This document shows positions 16,247-24,069 of a stretch of 42,921 nt of DNA, piece after piece. Source of the DNA: Nocardia carnea (GTDB lineage: Bacteria; Actinomycetota; Actinomycetes; Mycobacteriales; Mycobacteriaceae); contig NZ_JARWNW010000060.1 in the NCBI RefSeq assembly GCF_029868325.1, forward strand, positions 1 through 42,921. Reading direction: 5' to 3'. The notes beneath the pieces were generated by a model. That model had not been told where the DNA came from, made no database searches, and was given only the letters and a program-made list of their open reading frames with translations. The first letter of the stretch is position 1. Every line of letters begins with the position of its first letter. A program made the translations under genes and the position numbers.

Positions 16247-17447
16247 CCTTGGCGGCGATGATCTCGTCCCAGTCCATCCCGAGCTCCAGCAGGAGGGTCT
16301 CGGTGTGTTCCCCGTAGGCCGGCGCCCGGGTCGGCGCGGCGGGAGTTTCGTCGAACTGCACCGGGGCGGCGACGGTGCGGTACTTGTGGCCGGCGTCGTC
16401 GTGCACGGACATCAGGTAGCCGTTCGCCGTGACCTGGGGGTCGTCGAGGACTTCCTGCGGGCTGGCGATCGTCGACCAGACGCCGGGCTCGTCGGCCAGG
16501 ACCCGCTGCCATTCGGCCAGGTCGCGTTCGGCGAAGATCTTGCGCAACTCGGTGGTGGCCGCTTCCTGGTTCAGGACCAGGTTCGCCAGTGGTACGAACC
16601 GTTCGTCGGTGCCGAGATCGGGCCGCCCGATCCGGTCACAGAAGCCCTTCCAGTAGCGGTCGGTCTGCAGGAACATCAGCTGCACCCAGCGGTCGTCGCG
16701 CGTGCGGTAGCGGTTGACGGCCGGATTCAGCGCTGTACCCGCCGGACCGGCGGGAATCCGGTCGATACTGTAGTAGTCGGCGGCCGAGATATCCGGGGCC
16801 ACGGCCCACATGCCCTGGGCGAGCAGTGAACTGTCCACGATCGGTGCGTGCCCGGTTCGCTCGCGGTGGAACAGTGCCGCTGTCACACCGCCGGCCAGGG
16901 TGATCCCCCCTTGGAGATCGCCGAAGGCGGGTCCCTGGGCCACCGGGTACTCGGTGTCCGGTGGGCTCAGCGCGTACGCGACGCCGGCCCGCGCAAGGTA
17001 GCTGGCCCCGTCGAAGCCGCCGCGGTCCTTCTCCGGGCCGCGGCTGCCGTGGCCACTGCCCCGGGCGATGATCAGGGCGGGGTTCAGCTCGCGCAGGTGC
17101 TCGACGGTGAGACCCGCGCGTTCGAGCGGTCCCGGCAGCCAATTGGTGAGGAAGACATCGGCCCCCGCGAGCAGCTTCGCCAGGATCTCCCGGCCGAGTT
17201 CGGATTTGATATCCACGCCGATACTGCGCTTGCCGTGGTTACCGATCTCCATCATGAAACTCGCCTGCACCGGCGAATCGTCGACCGTCAGTCCCCCGAC
17301 CACGAGATTCCGGCACGGGTCGCCGCCACGGGTGTCCTCGATCTTGATCACGTCGGCGCCCCAATCCGCCAACGCGGCACCCGCGCTGGGTACATAGGTC
17401 CACGAGGCCAGTTCGACCACCCTGACACTGTTGAGCAAGCCGGTCAT
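16227..17447 (-). CDS. Family III (CaiB/BaiF) CoA-transferase
   Basis: A 406-residue formyl-CoA-transferase-type enzyme, which moves CoA between carboxylates through an aspartyl-CoA intermediate. The N-terminal Rossmann-like part reads VRVVELASWTYVPSAGAALADWGADVIKIE. The probable catalytic Asp177 lies in FGDLQGG, followed by HRERTGHAPIVDSSLL. GGGAG lies before the ATG. It is divergent from the thiolase with operator site 5 in the gap. In this cluster it may activate the substrate or an intermediate without ATP, complementing the synthetase. Confidence 0.92.
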   Translation of the reverse strand: MTGLLNSVRVVELASWTYVPSAGAALADWGADVIKIEDTRGGDPCRNLVVGGLTVDDSPVQASFMMEIGNHGKRSIGVDIKSELGREILAKLLAGADVFLTNWLPGPLERAGLTVEHLRELNPALIIARGSGHGSRGPEKDRGGFDGASYLARAGVAYALSPPDTEYPVAQGPAFGDLQGGITLAGGVTAALFHRERTGHAPIVDSSLLAQGMWAVAPDISAADYYSIDRIPAGPAGTALNPAVNRYRTRDDRWVQLMFLQTDRYWKGFCDRIGRPDLGTDERFVPLANLVLNQEAATTELRKIFAERDLAEWQRVLADEPGVWSTIASPQEVLDDPQVTANGYLMSVHDDAGHKYRTVAAPVQFDETPAAPTRAPAYGEHTETLLLELGMDWDEIIAAKDAGAVL

Positions 17448-17488
17448 CGGCGCTCCCTTCCTGAACGAACGACTGTCTTGAAGTACTA

Positions 17489-17507
17489 TACGGTAACTAT
17501 TACAGTT
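17489..17507. promoter_or_regulatory. Candidate TetR operator, site 5
   Basis: TACGGTAACTATTACAGTT has the GTAA-N5-ACAGT core of the cluster motif. It lies between the divergent CoA-transferase (start 17447) and thiolase (start 17576) genes. Confidence 0.55.
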
Positions 17508-17575
17508 GAGGCATCAGGAGTGAAATTCCGTATATCGCTACACCCTGGGTGTGGCTCGAACAGAGGTTGAGAGAT

Positions 17576-18757
17576 ATGGCCGAACCAGTCATCGTCGGCG
17601 CCGTCCGGACAGCGATCGGGCGATCATTCAAAGGTGCGCTGGCGAACGTGCCGACCGAAACTCTCGCGACCACAGTGCTGCCGGAGGTGGTCCGCCGGGC
17701 CGGCCTGGATCCCGCCGCGGTCGACGATGTGGTGTTCGCCGAACTGAACTACGGCGGTGGCGATCTGGCCCGGCACGCCGCGGTGGCCTGCGGGATGGAA
17801 ACCGTTCCGGGGCAGGCGGTCAACCGGCACTGTGCCGGCAGTCTCACGGCGATCGCCAACGCATCCGCGCATATCCGTTCCGATATGGAGCGCGTCCTCG
17901 TCGCGGGCGGTGTGCAGTCGCTGTCCACCGCGCCGTTGATGAAGTGGCGTAAACCGGATTCGGGACCGGAAATGGAGTTCATCGAACCCTGGATCCCGCC
18001 GTCGCACCCGGAAACCCCCGACGCCCCCACCATGGATATGTCGGTCACGGTGGGCTGGAACACCGCGAAAGCGGTCGGTATCAGCCGGGCGGAGATGGAC
18101 GCGTGGGCGTTACGGTCGCATCAGCGCGCCTGTGACGCCATCGAAGCCGGGAAATTCGTGGACGAGATCGTGCCGTTGAAGGTCACCCGGGCCGATGGCA
18201 CCGTCATCGACTTCGCGGTGGACGAACACCCGCGACGTGACACCACACTCGAGCGCCTGGCCGCGTTGCCGGTGCTGCATCCCGAGATCGAAGGCTTCTC
18301 GATCACCGCCGGGAACAGCAGTGGAATCAACGATGCCGGTGCCGCGGTGGCGCTGGTCGGTGACGACTACGCCGCAGCCGTTGGGCTCGAGGTGATGGCG
18401 ACCGTGCGCGCCTGGGCGAATGTCGGGGTGGCGCCGCGGGATACCGGCCTGGGTGCGGTGAAGGTGATCGGCAAAGTGCTGGAGCGGGCCGGGCTCGCCG
18501 TGGGCGATGTGGCGCTGTGGGAGATCAACGAAGCCTTCGCGTCCACGCCGATCGCGGCTTGCCGGGAATACGGGATGGACGAAGAGCGGGTGAACTTCTC
18601 CGGCAGCGGATGCAGTCTGGGCCATCCGATCTCGGCCAGTGGCGCCCGCATGGTGACCACGCTGATCTACGAGCTGCGCCGCCGCGGCGGCGGTATCGGT
18701 GTCGCCGCGATGTGCGCGGGCGGCGGTATGGGCGGTGCCCTGGTGATCGAGGTGTGA
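17576..18757 (+). CDS. Thiolase (acetyl-CoA acyltransferase family)
   Basis: A 393-residue thiolase. The nucleophile is Cys86 in NRHCAGSLTAI. Other active-site elements are WEINEAFAS, the His in GHPISASGARM, and the second Cys in MCAGGGMGGALV. It cleaves a 3-ketoacyl-CoA with CoA in the last beta-oxidation step. ATG 17576 is preferred, with AGAGG 9 nt upstream; a GTG at 17549 in frame has no such site. The next gene along is a decayed 3-hydroxyacyl-CoA dehydrogenase, which would normally make its substrate. Confidence 0.93.
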   Translation: MAEPVIVGAVRTAIGRSFKGALANVPTETLATTVLPEVVRRAGLDPAAVDDVVFAELNYGGGDLARHAAVACGMETVPGQAVNRHCAGSLTAIANASAHIRSDMERVLVAGGVQSLSTAPLMKWRKPDSGPEMEFIEPWIPPSHPETPDAPTMDMSVTVGWNTAKAVGISRAEMDAWALRSHQRACDAIEAGKFVDEIVPLKVTRADGTVIDFAVDEHPRRDTTLERLAALPVLHPEIEGFSITAGNSSGINDAGAAVALVGDDYAAAVGLEVMATVRAWANVGVAPRDTGLGAVKVIGKVLERAGLAVGDVALWEINEAFASTPIAACREYGMDEERVNFSGSGCSLGHPISASGARMVTTLIYELRRRGGGIGVAAMCAGGGMGGALVIEV

Positions 18758-19212
18758 GATCCCGGCACCGCCACGCCGGGTGCACCGGGCATCCGGCGAC
18801 GGTACTGGACCGAGGACGAGATGTGGCCATCGCCGACGTCGCCGGCGAAAAGGCCCAGGATCTGGCCGACGAGCTGGGCAACAAGGCCGTCCACGTGCGG
18901 ACCGACGTGCTGGACGAAGACGCGGTGAACGCGGCGCGGTACGCCGCCGCGGAACTGACTCTCACCGGCGCCCGCGATCTCAGCTCGGTTGGGGTCCGGC
19001 TCGACAGTATCGTCCCCGGCACTATGCTGACGCCGATCATGGAGCTGATCGGCGAAGAGGGCCTGTCGATATTCGCCTCGCCGGTGCCGTTCCCGAAGCG
19101 GCTGGGGACGCCGGACGAATACGCGGACCTGGCCTAGCATCTTCTGGAGAACCCGTATATGAACGGGGAAGTCGTGCGGATCGACGGCGCGCAGCGTTTC
19201 CAGCCCCGCTGA
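18758..19212 (+). pseudogene. Decayed SDR, 3-hydroxyacyl-CoA dehydrogenase (HSD10-like)
   Basis: One frame from about 18790 to 19212 matches pieces of type-2 3-hydroxyacyl-CoA dehydrogenases. There is an N-terminal Rossmann fragment (LDRGRDVAIADVAGEKAQDL, then LGNKAVHVRTDVLDE). It jumps directly to the C-terminal half (ARDLSSVGVRLDSIVPGTM, VPFPKRLGTPDEYADLA, then LLENPYMNGEVVRIDGAQRF). The central part with the catalytic Ser and the Tyr-x3-Lys is missing, the glycine motif and start codon are eroded, and TAG at 19135-19137 interrupts the frame before the conserved tail, which ends at TGA 19210-19212. It directly follows the thiolase, so a thiolase/dehydrogenase pair has been broken. The protein cannot be active. 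Confidence 0.8.
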
Positions 19213-19308
19213 CCTGCCGCGGAAGCTGCGGGCTTTGGTGCGAAGCGCGCAGCGGTGAGGAGGAGCTACGGTGCGCTCACGCCGCGGCGCGGCACGAGAA
19301 CTCGGCCG

Positions 19309-19347
19309 GGCGGAGCTGCGGCGCCGGGCACCTGCCGTAGCTCCGCC
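19309..19347. terminator. Bidirectional terminator hairpin
   Basis: GGCGGAGCTGCGG (19309-19321) pairs with CCGTAGCTCCGCC (19335-19347), a 13-bp stem with one G-U pair and a 13-nt loop. It lies between the plus-strand thiolase/pseudogene and the minus-strand TetR, which end facing each other. A competing upstream arm, GGAGCTACGG at 19262-19271, is perfectly complementary to 19335-19344. Confidence 0.5.
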
Positions 19348-19361
19348 GAGGCCATCGGGTG

Positions 19362-20156
19362 CTACTTGGTGGCCGCCCGCGTCCGAGGCTTGCTGGTCTT
19401 CGTGGTTGCCGAACGGGTCGCGCGCCGCGCCGTTGTGGATTTCTTCTGTGTGCGGTCTTCGCCCGAGAGCAACCGGGTCGCCTGGTCGAGGATGGAATCC
19501 AGCCCGTACTCGAAGTTCCGGTCGTCCGGTGCCCCGGAGTGGTACCCCTTGGCGGCGGCCTGGGCCAGCAGCGGAGTGGTCTCCGGATCGATGATGACGT
19601 TCTCGTAGTACGCGGTGGAATCGGGACTGAGCTCGCGGTTCTTATCCGAGAGCCGTTGCAGTACAACGAGACCGTGCACATGCAATTGGACACGGGAATA
19701 TGTCTCCACCGCGTCCTCCAGGGAGAAGCCCGCCTCGACGAGGCTGGCGATCACCTGCTCTGTCTGTTTACCGCCGAGTCGTGCCGCTTTCTCGCTCAAA
19801 GCCGACCTGATCAGGATCAGATCGCACAGGATGGGGTTGCCGAGGAAGGTCTGCCGCATGGTCTGCGCGTGCTTTCGCAGCGTTTCGCGCCAGTCCTCGG
19901 CCTCGATGAAGGGCGTTTCGAATGCATACTGCCGTAGTGCTCGGTCGGTCATGGCATTGAGCAGCTCTTCCTTCTTACGGAAGTACCAATAGATGCTCGT
20001 GACACCGACGCCCAGATGCTTACCCAGCAGTGGCATGCTCAGATTGTCGATCGAAATCTCTTCGGCGAGTTCGAATGCGCCCGCGACGATATCCTCCGGG
20101 TTGAGAGAGCCACGTTCGCGTCTCGGGCGCTTCGTCGCGGTTCCCTGCTTCGCCAT
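19362..20156 (-). CDS. TetR-family transcriptional regulator (paralog 2)
   Basis: A 264-residue TetR repressor, clearly paralogous to the one at 132-836; the numbering of the first 62 residues aligns without gaps. The recognition segment GVTSIYWYFRKK (51-62) is identical, so both should read the same operator. Unlike paralog 1, it has a basic Ala/Thr/Lys/Arg tail from about 236 to 264 (KKSTTARRATRSATTK) that resembles histone-like tails and may add nonspecific DNA contact. AGGAAG precedes the ATG. It is divergent from the MBL-fold gene; operator site 6 lies in the gap, so it probably regulates itself and that gene. Confidence 0.92.
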   Translation of the reverse strand: MAKQGTATKRPRRERGSLNPEDIVAGAFELAEEISIDNLSMPLLGKHLGVGVTSIYWYFRKKEELLNAMTDRALRQYAFETPFIEAEDWRETLRKHAQTMRQTFLGNPILCDLILIRSALSEKAARLGGKQTEQVIASLVEAGFSLEDAVETYSRVQLHVHGLVVLQRLSDKNRELSPDSTAYYENVIIDPETTPLLAQAAAKGYHSGAPDDRNFEYGLDSILDQATRLLSGEDRTQKKSTTARRATRSATTKTSKPRTRAATK

Positions 20157-20263
20157 CTCGACCCACTTCCTCGCTCGTATGATTTCGGCGCAGGCATGGT
20201 GCGGGGTCTGTCAAGGCGAGCCGGCCATGAAGCCTCCGTGGTGCGCTACTTTGCCGAAACTGT

Positions 20264-20282
20264 CACTGTTGACGTTACCACA
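20264..20282. promoter_or_regulatory. Candidate TetR operator, site 6
   Basis: Read on the minus strand, this is TGTGGTAACGTCAACAGTG. It keeps the GTAA-N5-ACAGT core, though the outermost bases differ. It lies between TetR paralog 2 and the divergent MBL-fold gene. It is the weakest of the six sites. Confidence 0.4.
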
Positions 20283-20408
20283 GGGTATTCTGTCGAACCT
20301 TTTACGGCCGCGCCGTATCGGACTGTACGGCTGGGGGCGGCGGAGAAGTCCAGGAAGCCGGCCGGTTCGACGCGGCCCCGCGGTCTCGCCTACCGGGAGC
20401 CCCGAACA

Positions 20409-21440
20409 GTGCTTTCTTTACCTAAGGAATATGGTGACCTGATGGACGGCGCGATTTCTGTGGGCGATGGTATCTTCCGCATTCCGGTTCCGATCACAGG
20501 TAATCCACTCGGGAATACTCTGATCTATGTGCTGGAGTCACCAGGTGGCATCGTACTCATCGATGCCGGTTGGTACGACGACAACGCGTGGGACGGGCTC
20601 ACAGCGGGGCTGGCGGCCATCGGCCATTCGGTGAACGACGTCGAAGGTGTCGTTCTCACGCATTTCCATCCGGATCACAGCGGTCTGTGCGGACGTGTCC
20701 GGGAGGCCTCGGGTGCGTGGATCGCGATGCACGAGGCGGACCACGATCTGTTTGCGGGGATGACGGCGGATCGAGACGAGGCCTGGATGGCGGCTCAGAA
20801 GGAGAACCTGGCCCAGGCCGGTGCTCCGCATGCCGACGTGACGGCATACGAGCTCGCCGTGAACGAGGAAACCCGGGTGAGCCGCGATTCGGCGCCGGAC
20901 CGCACCCTTGCCGACGACGAGCGGATCGCGCTCACCGGCCGCGACCTGCGGGCGATTCACACTCCCGGCCATACCCCCGGCCACGTGTGCTTCTACCTGG
21001 AGGACGCCGACGTGATGTTCACCGGCGACCATATTCTGCAGAAGACGACACCGCATGTCGGCAGTTTCGTCTACCCCCTCGAAGAGCGTGACGCCTTGGC
21101 CGAGTTCACCGACTCGTTACGGCGAGTGCAATCGATGAACGTCACTCGCGGGCTCGGCGCCCACGGTCTCCCGCTCGACGACGTCGCGGGGCGCGCTGCG
21201 TTCCTGATCAAACATCACGAAGAGCGACTGGATCACCTCTACAGCGCATTCGGCGACGATCAGATCACCGTATGGGAGGTCGCCGCGCGGATGAAATGGT
21301 ACAAGCCGTGGGCGGAGATCTCACCGCTCGGAAAGAACATGGCATTGTCCGAGGCGGCTGCGCACCTGCGGCACCTCGTCGCACGCGACCTGATCATCCA
21401 GCTCCCAGGCGGCGAACCGGCACGCTTTGCCCGTAGGTGA
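20409..21440 (+). CDS. Metallo-beta-lactamase-fold hydrolase
   Basis: A 343-residue MBL-fold enzyme. The dinuclear zinc motif HFHPDH is at residues 85-90. A later His lies in IHTPGHTPGHVCFYL, an Asp in FTGDHIL, and a final His in GLGAHGLPL. The C-terminal helical part (HHEERLDHLYSAF, ARMKWYKPW) resembles LACTB2-like hydrolases. The role may be hydrolysis of a thioester, lactone or other ester in the pathway (inference). GTG 20409 has GGGAG 9 nt upstream; ATG 20442 is an alternative start. The frame is open back to 20016, but that part overlaps the divergent TetR. Confidence 0.88.
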   Translation: MLSLPKEYGDLMDGAISVGDGIFRIPVPITGNPLGNTLIYVLESPGGIVLIDAGWYDDNAWDGLTAGLAAIGHSVNDVEGVVLTHFHPDHSGLCGRVREASGAWIAMHEADHDLFAGMTADRDEAWMAAQKENLAQAGAPHADVTAYELAVNEETRVSRDSAPDRTLADDERIALTGRDLRAIHTPGHTPGHVCFYLEDADVMFTGDHILQKTTPHVGSFVYPLEERDALAEFTDSLRRVQSMNVTRGLGAHGLPLDDVAGRAAFLIKHHEERLDHLYSAFGDDQITVWEVAARMKWYKPWAEISPLGKNMALSEAAAHLRHLVARDLIIQLPGGEPARFARR

Positions 21441-21453
21441 GGGGCTGCTCATA

Positions 21454-21520
21454 GGCCGGCGGATACCTCTGTGGCGGCCGACGGCAAATCATCGTCGACC
21501 GGGACCGGGTTCCGCCGGCC
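21454..21520. terminator. Possible bidirectional terminator (long inverted repeat)
   Basis: GGCCGGCGG at 21454-21462 is the exact complement of CCGCCGGCC at 21512-21520, with about 49 nt between. It lies in the 223-bp gap where the MBL-fold gene and the CoA-transferase beta subunit converge. The rest of the gap shows no gene. Confidence 0.3.
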
Positions 21521-21663
21521 GCCGGACTCCGGCAACGCCCGAAGGGGACCGACATTGTCCGATCGCCGGTACGCCCGACACGTGTACTGCTGCGAGTGTC
21601 TCGGCGAGTACGCCGGTCCGGGCGAAGTGTCCGGGCATCGCCGGGTAGGGGTGGTCCGGGATG

Positions 21664-22308
21664 TCAGGCCGGGACGGTCTCGGTAACGAGCGGTGTCCCG
21701 GTCGCCTGCCGCACCTGCTCCACGCTCACCCCGGGCGCGGTTTCGCGCAGGATCACCTGTCCGCCGGTGATATCGAGGACGGCGAGATCGGTGATCACGC
21801 GGTGGACGACGGCTTGACCGGTGAGCGGCAGGGTGCAGGTTTCGATGATCTTGGGGGAGCCGTCGCGGGTGGTGTGTTCCATCAGCACGATCACTCGACG
21901 GGCACCGTGGACGAGGTCCATCGCGCCGCCCATCCCCTTGACCATCGCGCCGGGCACCATCCAGTTGGCCAGGTCGCCGGTGCGCGAGACCTGCATACCG
22001 CCCAGGACTGCGGTGTCGATATGGCCGCCGCGGATCATGCCGAACGACAGTGCGGAGTCGAAGAACGCGGCACCGGGTTCGACGGTGACGGTTTCCTTTC
22101 CGGCGTTGATGAGGTCGGCGTCGACCGCGTCCTCGGTGGGGTAGGGGCCGGTGCCGAGGATGCCGTTCTCGCTGTGCAGGACGACTTTCACGCCATCGGG
22201 CAGGTGGTTGGGGATCAGCGTGGGCAGGCCGATGCCGAGGTTGACGTATTCGCCGGGGACGAGTTCGCGGGCCGCACGGGCGGCCATTTCGGTGCGTGTC
22301 CAGCTCAT
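21664..22308 (-). CDS. scoB: 3-oxoacid CoA-transferase, subunit B
   Basis: A 214-residue beta subunit of a succinyl-CoA:3-oxoacid CoA-transferase-type enzyme. The catalytic Glu47 sits in [23 protein letters not shown] near the start and [17 protein letters not shown] in the middle are standard. The ATG overlaps the stop of the alpha-subunit gene (ATGA at 22305-22308), so the subunits are co-translated. The frame is open upstream into the alpha gene but not used. The reaction is CoA exchange between succinyl-CoA and a 3-oxo acid such as acetoacetate or 3-oxoadipate. The adjacent IclR regulator would suit a PcaIJ-type role, but no other aromatic-pathway gene is here. Confidence 0.92.
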   Translation of the reverse strand: MSWTRTEMAARAARELVPGEYVNLGIGLPTLIPNHLPDGVKVVLHSENGILGTGPYPTEDAVDADLINAGKETVTVEPGAAFFDSALSFGMIRGGHIDTAVLGGMQVSRTGDLANWMVPGAMVKGMGGAMDLVHGARRVIVLMEHTTRDGSPKIIETCTLPLTGQAVVHRVITDLAVLDITGGQVILRETAPGVSVEQVRQATGTPLVTETVPA

Positions 22309-23066
22309 CGGGTGGCCTCCTGCCGTACGGTGCGCTTCTCGATTCGTTTGCTCTGCGGTCCGCTGTGCACGATGCGCTGGACGAACACTCCCGGCAGGTG
22401 CACATGCGCCGGATCGAGTTCGCCGGGGGCGACGAGTTCCTCGACCTGGGCGATGGTGACCCGCCCGGCCATCGCGGCCAGCGGGTTGAAGTTCAGGGCC
22501 GTCTTCTCGAATACCAGGTTGCCGTCGGTATCGCCGACAGCGGCATGGACGAGGGCGTAATCGGCGACGATGCTCTCCTCGAGCACGTAGCGGCGGCCGC
22601 CGAACACCCGGACCTCTTTCGGTGGTGATGCGACTGCCACCGACCCGTCCGGCGCGTACCGCCACGGGAGTCCGCCCTCGCTGATCGGTGTCCCGACCCC
22701 GGCCGGTGTGTAGAAGGCGGGGATACCGGCGCCACCGGCGCGCAGACGCTCGGCGAGCGTGCCCTGGGGGAGGAGTTCGACTTCCAGTTCGCCGCCGAGG
22801 TACTGCCGGGCGAACTCCTTGTTCTCCCCCACATAGGAGGCGGTCACTCGGGCGATCCGGCCGGCGGACAGCAGAATTCCCAGCCCGTAGTCGTCGACCC
22901 CGCAGTTGTTGGAGTACACCTCGAAGCCGGTGGCCTCGCCCTCGGCGATGGCCGCGATCAAGGCATCGGGGACCCCGCACAGCCCGAATCCGCCGACCGC
23001 CAGAGTCGCTCCCGAACCGATATCGGCCACGGCAGTGGCGGCGGTGTCCACCACTTTCGGTTCCAT
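22305..23066 (-). CDS. scoA: 3-oxoacid CoA-transferase, subunit A
   Basis: A 253-residue alpha subunit. It has the glycine-rich CoA-binding segment [14 protein letters not shown] and the SCOT-type motif [15 protein letters not shown], then [10 protein letters not shown] and the C-terminal [21 protein letters not shown]. Together with the overlapping subunit B it makes a 3-oxoacid CoA-transferase. It is divergent from an IclR regulator, with a gap holding three related 15-bp boxes, one of which (23092-23106) is 26 bp before this gene. Confidence 0.93.
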   Translation of the reverse strand: MEPKVVDTAATAVADIGSGATLAVGGFGLCGVPDALIAAIAEGEATGFEVYSNNCGVDDYGLGILLSAGRIARVTASYVGENKEFARQYLGGELEVELLPQGTLAERLRAGGAGIPAFYTPAGVGTPISEGGLPWRYAPDGSVAVASPPKEVRVFGGRRYVLEESIVADYALVHAAVGDTDGNLVFEKTALNFNPLAAMAGRVTIAQVEELVAPGELDPAHVHLPGVFVQRIVHSGPQSKRIEKRTVRQEATR

Positions 23067-23091
23067 TCCAACCTCGCCTCTCGTCTTATGT

Positions 23092-23106
23092 GTTCACTCA
23101 GCAAAC
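23092..23106. promoter_or_regulatory. IclR box 1
   Basis: GTTCACTCAGCAAAC belongs to a three-member motif family with consensus close to GTTCACTCAATGAAC. It lies nearest the CoA-transferase subunit A gene and could repress or activate it. Confidence 0.5.
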
Positions 23107-23183
23107 GTCTATACCCGAGTTGGTCAACGAGAACATTTATCACTGTGAGCTGGCAAGTAATCACTTTGATCGAAGTCTAAATT

Positions 23184-23198
23184 GCTCATAGAGTGAAC
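23184..23198. promoter_or_regulatory. IclR box 2
   Basis: On the minus strand this reads GTTCACTCTATGAGC, 13 of 15 bases like the consensus of the three boxes. It is in the middle of the divergent gap. Confidence 0.5.
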
Positions 23199-23213
23199 GG
23201 TGCAATGAGTGAT

Positions 23214-23228
23214 GTCCACTCAATGAAC
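23214..23228. promoter_or_regulatory. IclR box 3
   Basis: GTCCACTCAATGAAC is an imperfect palindrome (GTCCA-N5-TGAAC). It ends 2 bp before the TATAAT hexamer of the IclR gene, so binding here should block that promoter and give autorepression. Confidence 0.52.
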
Positions 23229-23229
23229 G

Positions 23230-23235
23230 TATAAT
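23230..23235 (+). promoter_or_regulatory. -10 hexamer TATAAT, probable leaderless promoter of IclR gene
   Basis: A perfect TATAAT ends 6 bp before the ATG at 23242, so transcription should begin at or next to the start codon. The GGAGG at 23236-23240 is only 1 nt from the ATG, too close to act as a ribosome-binding site. No clear -35 is seen. Confidence 0.55.
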
Positions 23236-23241
23236 GGAGGG

Positions 23242-24027
23242 ATGAGCGCAGAGCCGAACCCGTCGGTCCTCGGGCGCGCGGCAGCCCTACTGCGCGCGGT
23301 CGCCGCAGAAGGTGAGCAGGGAGTGACCACCAGCGATCTGGCGCGCCGGACCGGTTTGGCGCGGCCCACCGTCCACCGATTGCTCGCCGCGCTCGCCGAA
23401 GAAGGCTTTCTGGATCGCGACGCCGGAACGGGGCGATGGCTCCTCGGCCCGGAGCTGTTCCTCATGGGCTCACTCGCCGCCGAACGCTACGATATCGGCG
23501 ACGCCGCCCGGCCCGTGCTGCGGGAACTCGCCCGCGAGACCGGCGAGAGCGCGTTCCTCTCCGCCCGACGCGGTGACGAGACGGTATGCCTGGCCGGTGA
23601 GGAAGGCAGTTTCCCGCTCCGCTCCCATGTGCTGTACCCCGGTATCCGCTTCCCCCTCGGTGTTGCCTCGGCGGGGTTGGTGATCCTGGCACACCTACCC
23701 GACCGAGATATCGCCGACTATCTCGCCCGTACCGACCTGAGTACGGACTGGGGCCCCACCCATGCGCGCCCGGAACTCACCCAACGCATCACCGCCACCC
23801 GGGAATCCGGTTGGTGTGTGAATCCGGGCCTGCTCGTCGAGGGCAGCTGGGGTATGGCGGCGGCGGTCTTCGACCAGCGCGACGAACCCCGATGGGCGCT
23901 CAGTCTCACCGGAGTCGAGAGCCGGTTCCGCGCAGACCGCCGCGGCGAGCTGGGCGGTCTGCTGCTCCGCCATGCACACGGCCTCTCCCGGGAATTACGC
24001 CGGCGCCCACCGGGCCACACGCGCTGA
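23242..24027 (+). CDS. IclR-family transcriptional regulator
   Basis: A 261-residue IclR regulator. The N-terminal winged helix-turn-helix is at about residues 28-57 (TTSDLARRTGLARPTVHRLL). The C-terminal effector domain contains RDGDETVCL-like RRGDETVCLAGEEG and PGIRFPLGVASAGLVILA. It is divergent from the 3-oxoacid CoA-transferase genes, the usual arrangement for PcaR-type control of CoA-transferases. The effector is unknown. ATG 23242 is the only sensible start and appears to be leaderless. Confidence 0.92.
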   Translation: MSAEPNPSVLGRAAALLRAVAAEGEQGVTTSDLARRTGLARPTVHRLLAALAEEGFLDRDAGTGRWLLGPELFLMGSLAAERYDIGDAARPVLRELARETGESAFLSARRGDETVCLAGEEGSFPLRSHVLYPGIRFPLGVASAGLVILAHLPDRDIADYLARTDLSTDWGPTHARPELTQRITATRESGWCVNPGLLVEGSWGMAAAVFDQRDEPRWALSLTGVESRFRADRRGELGGLLLRHAHGLSRELRRRPPGHTR

Positions 24028-24069
24028 ATCCGGGCCCGACTCGACCGGCCCGCCGAACTGCTGCGGTGC

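Noticed and set aside
16002..16829. Plus-strand frame across the CoA-transferase
   Set aside because: Antisense shadow of the CoA-transferase; the real protein is on the minus strand with catalytic motifs.
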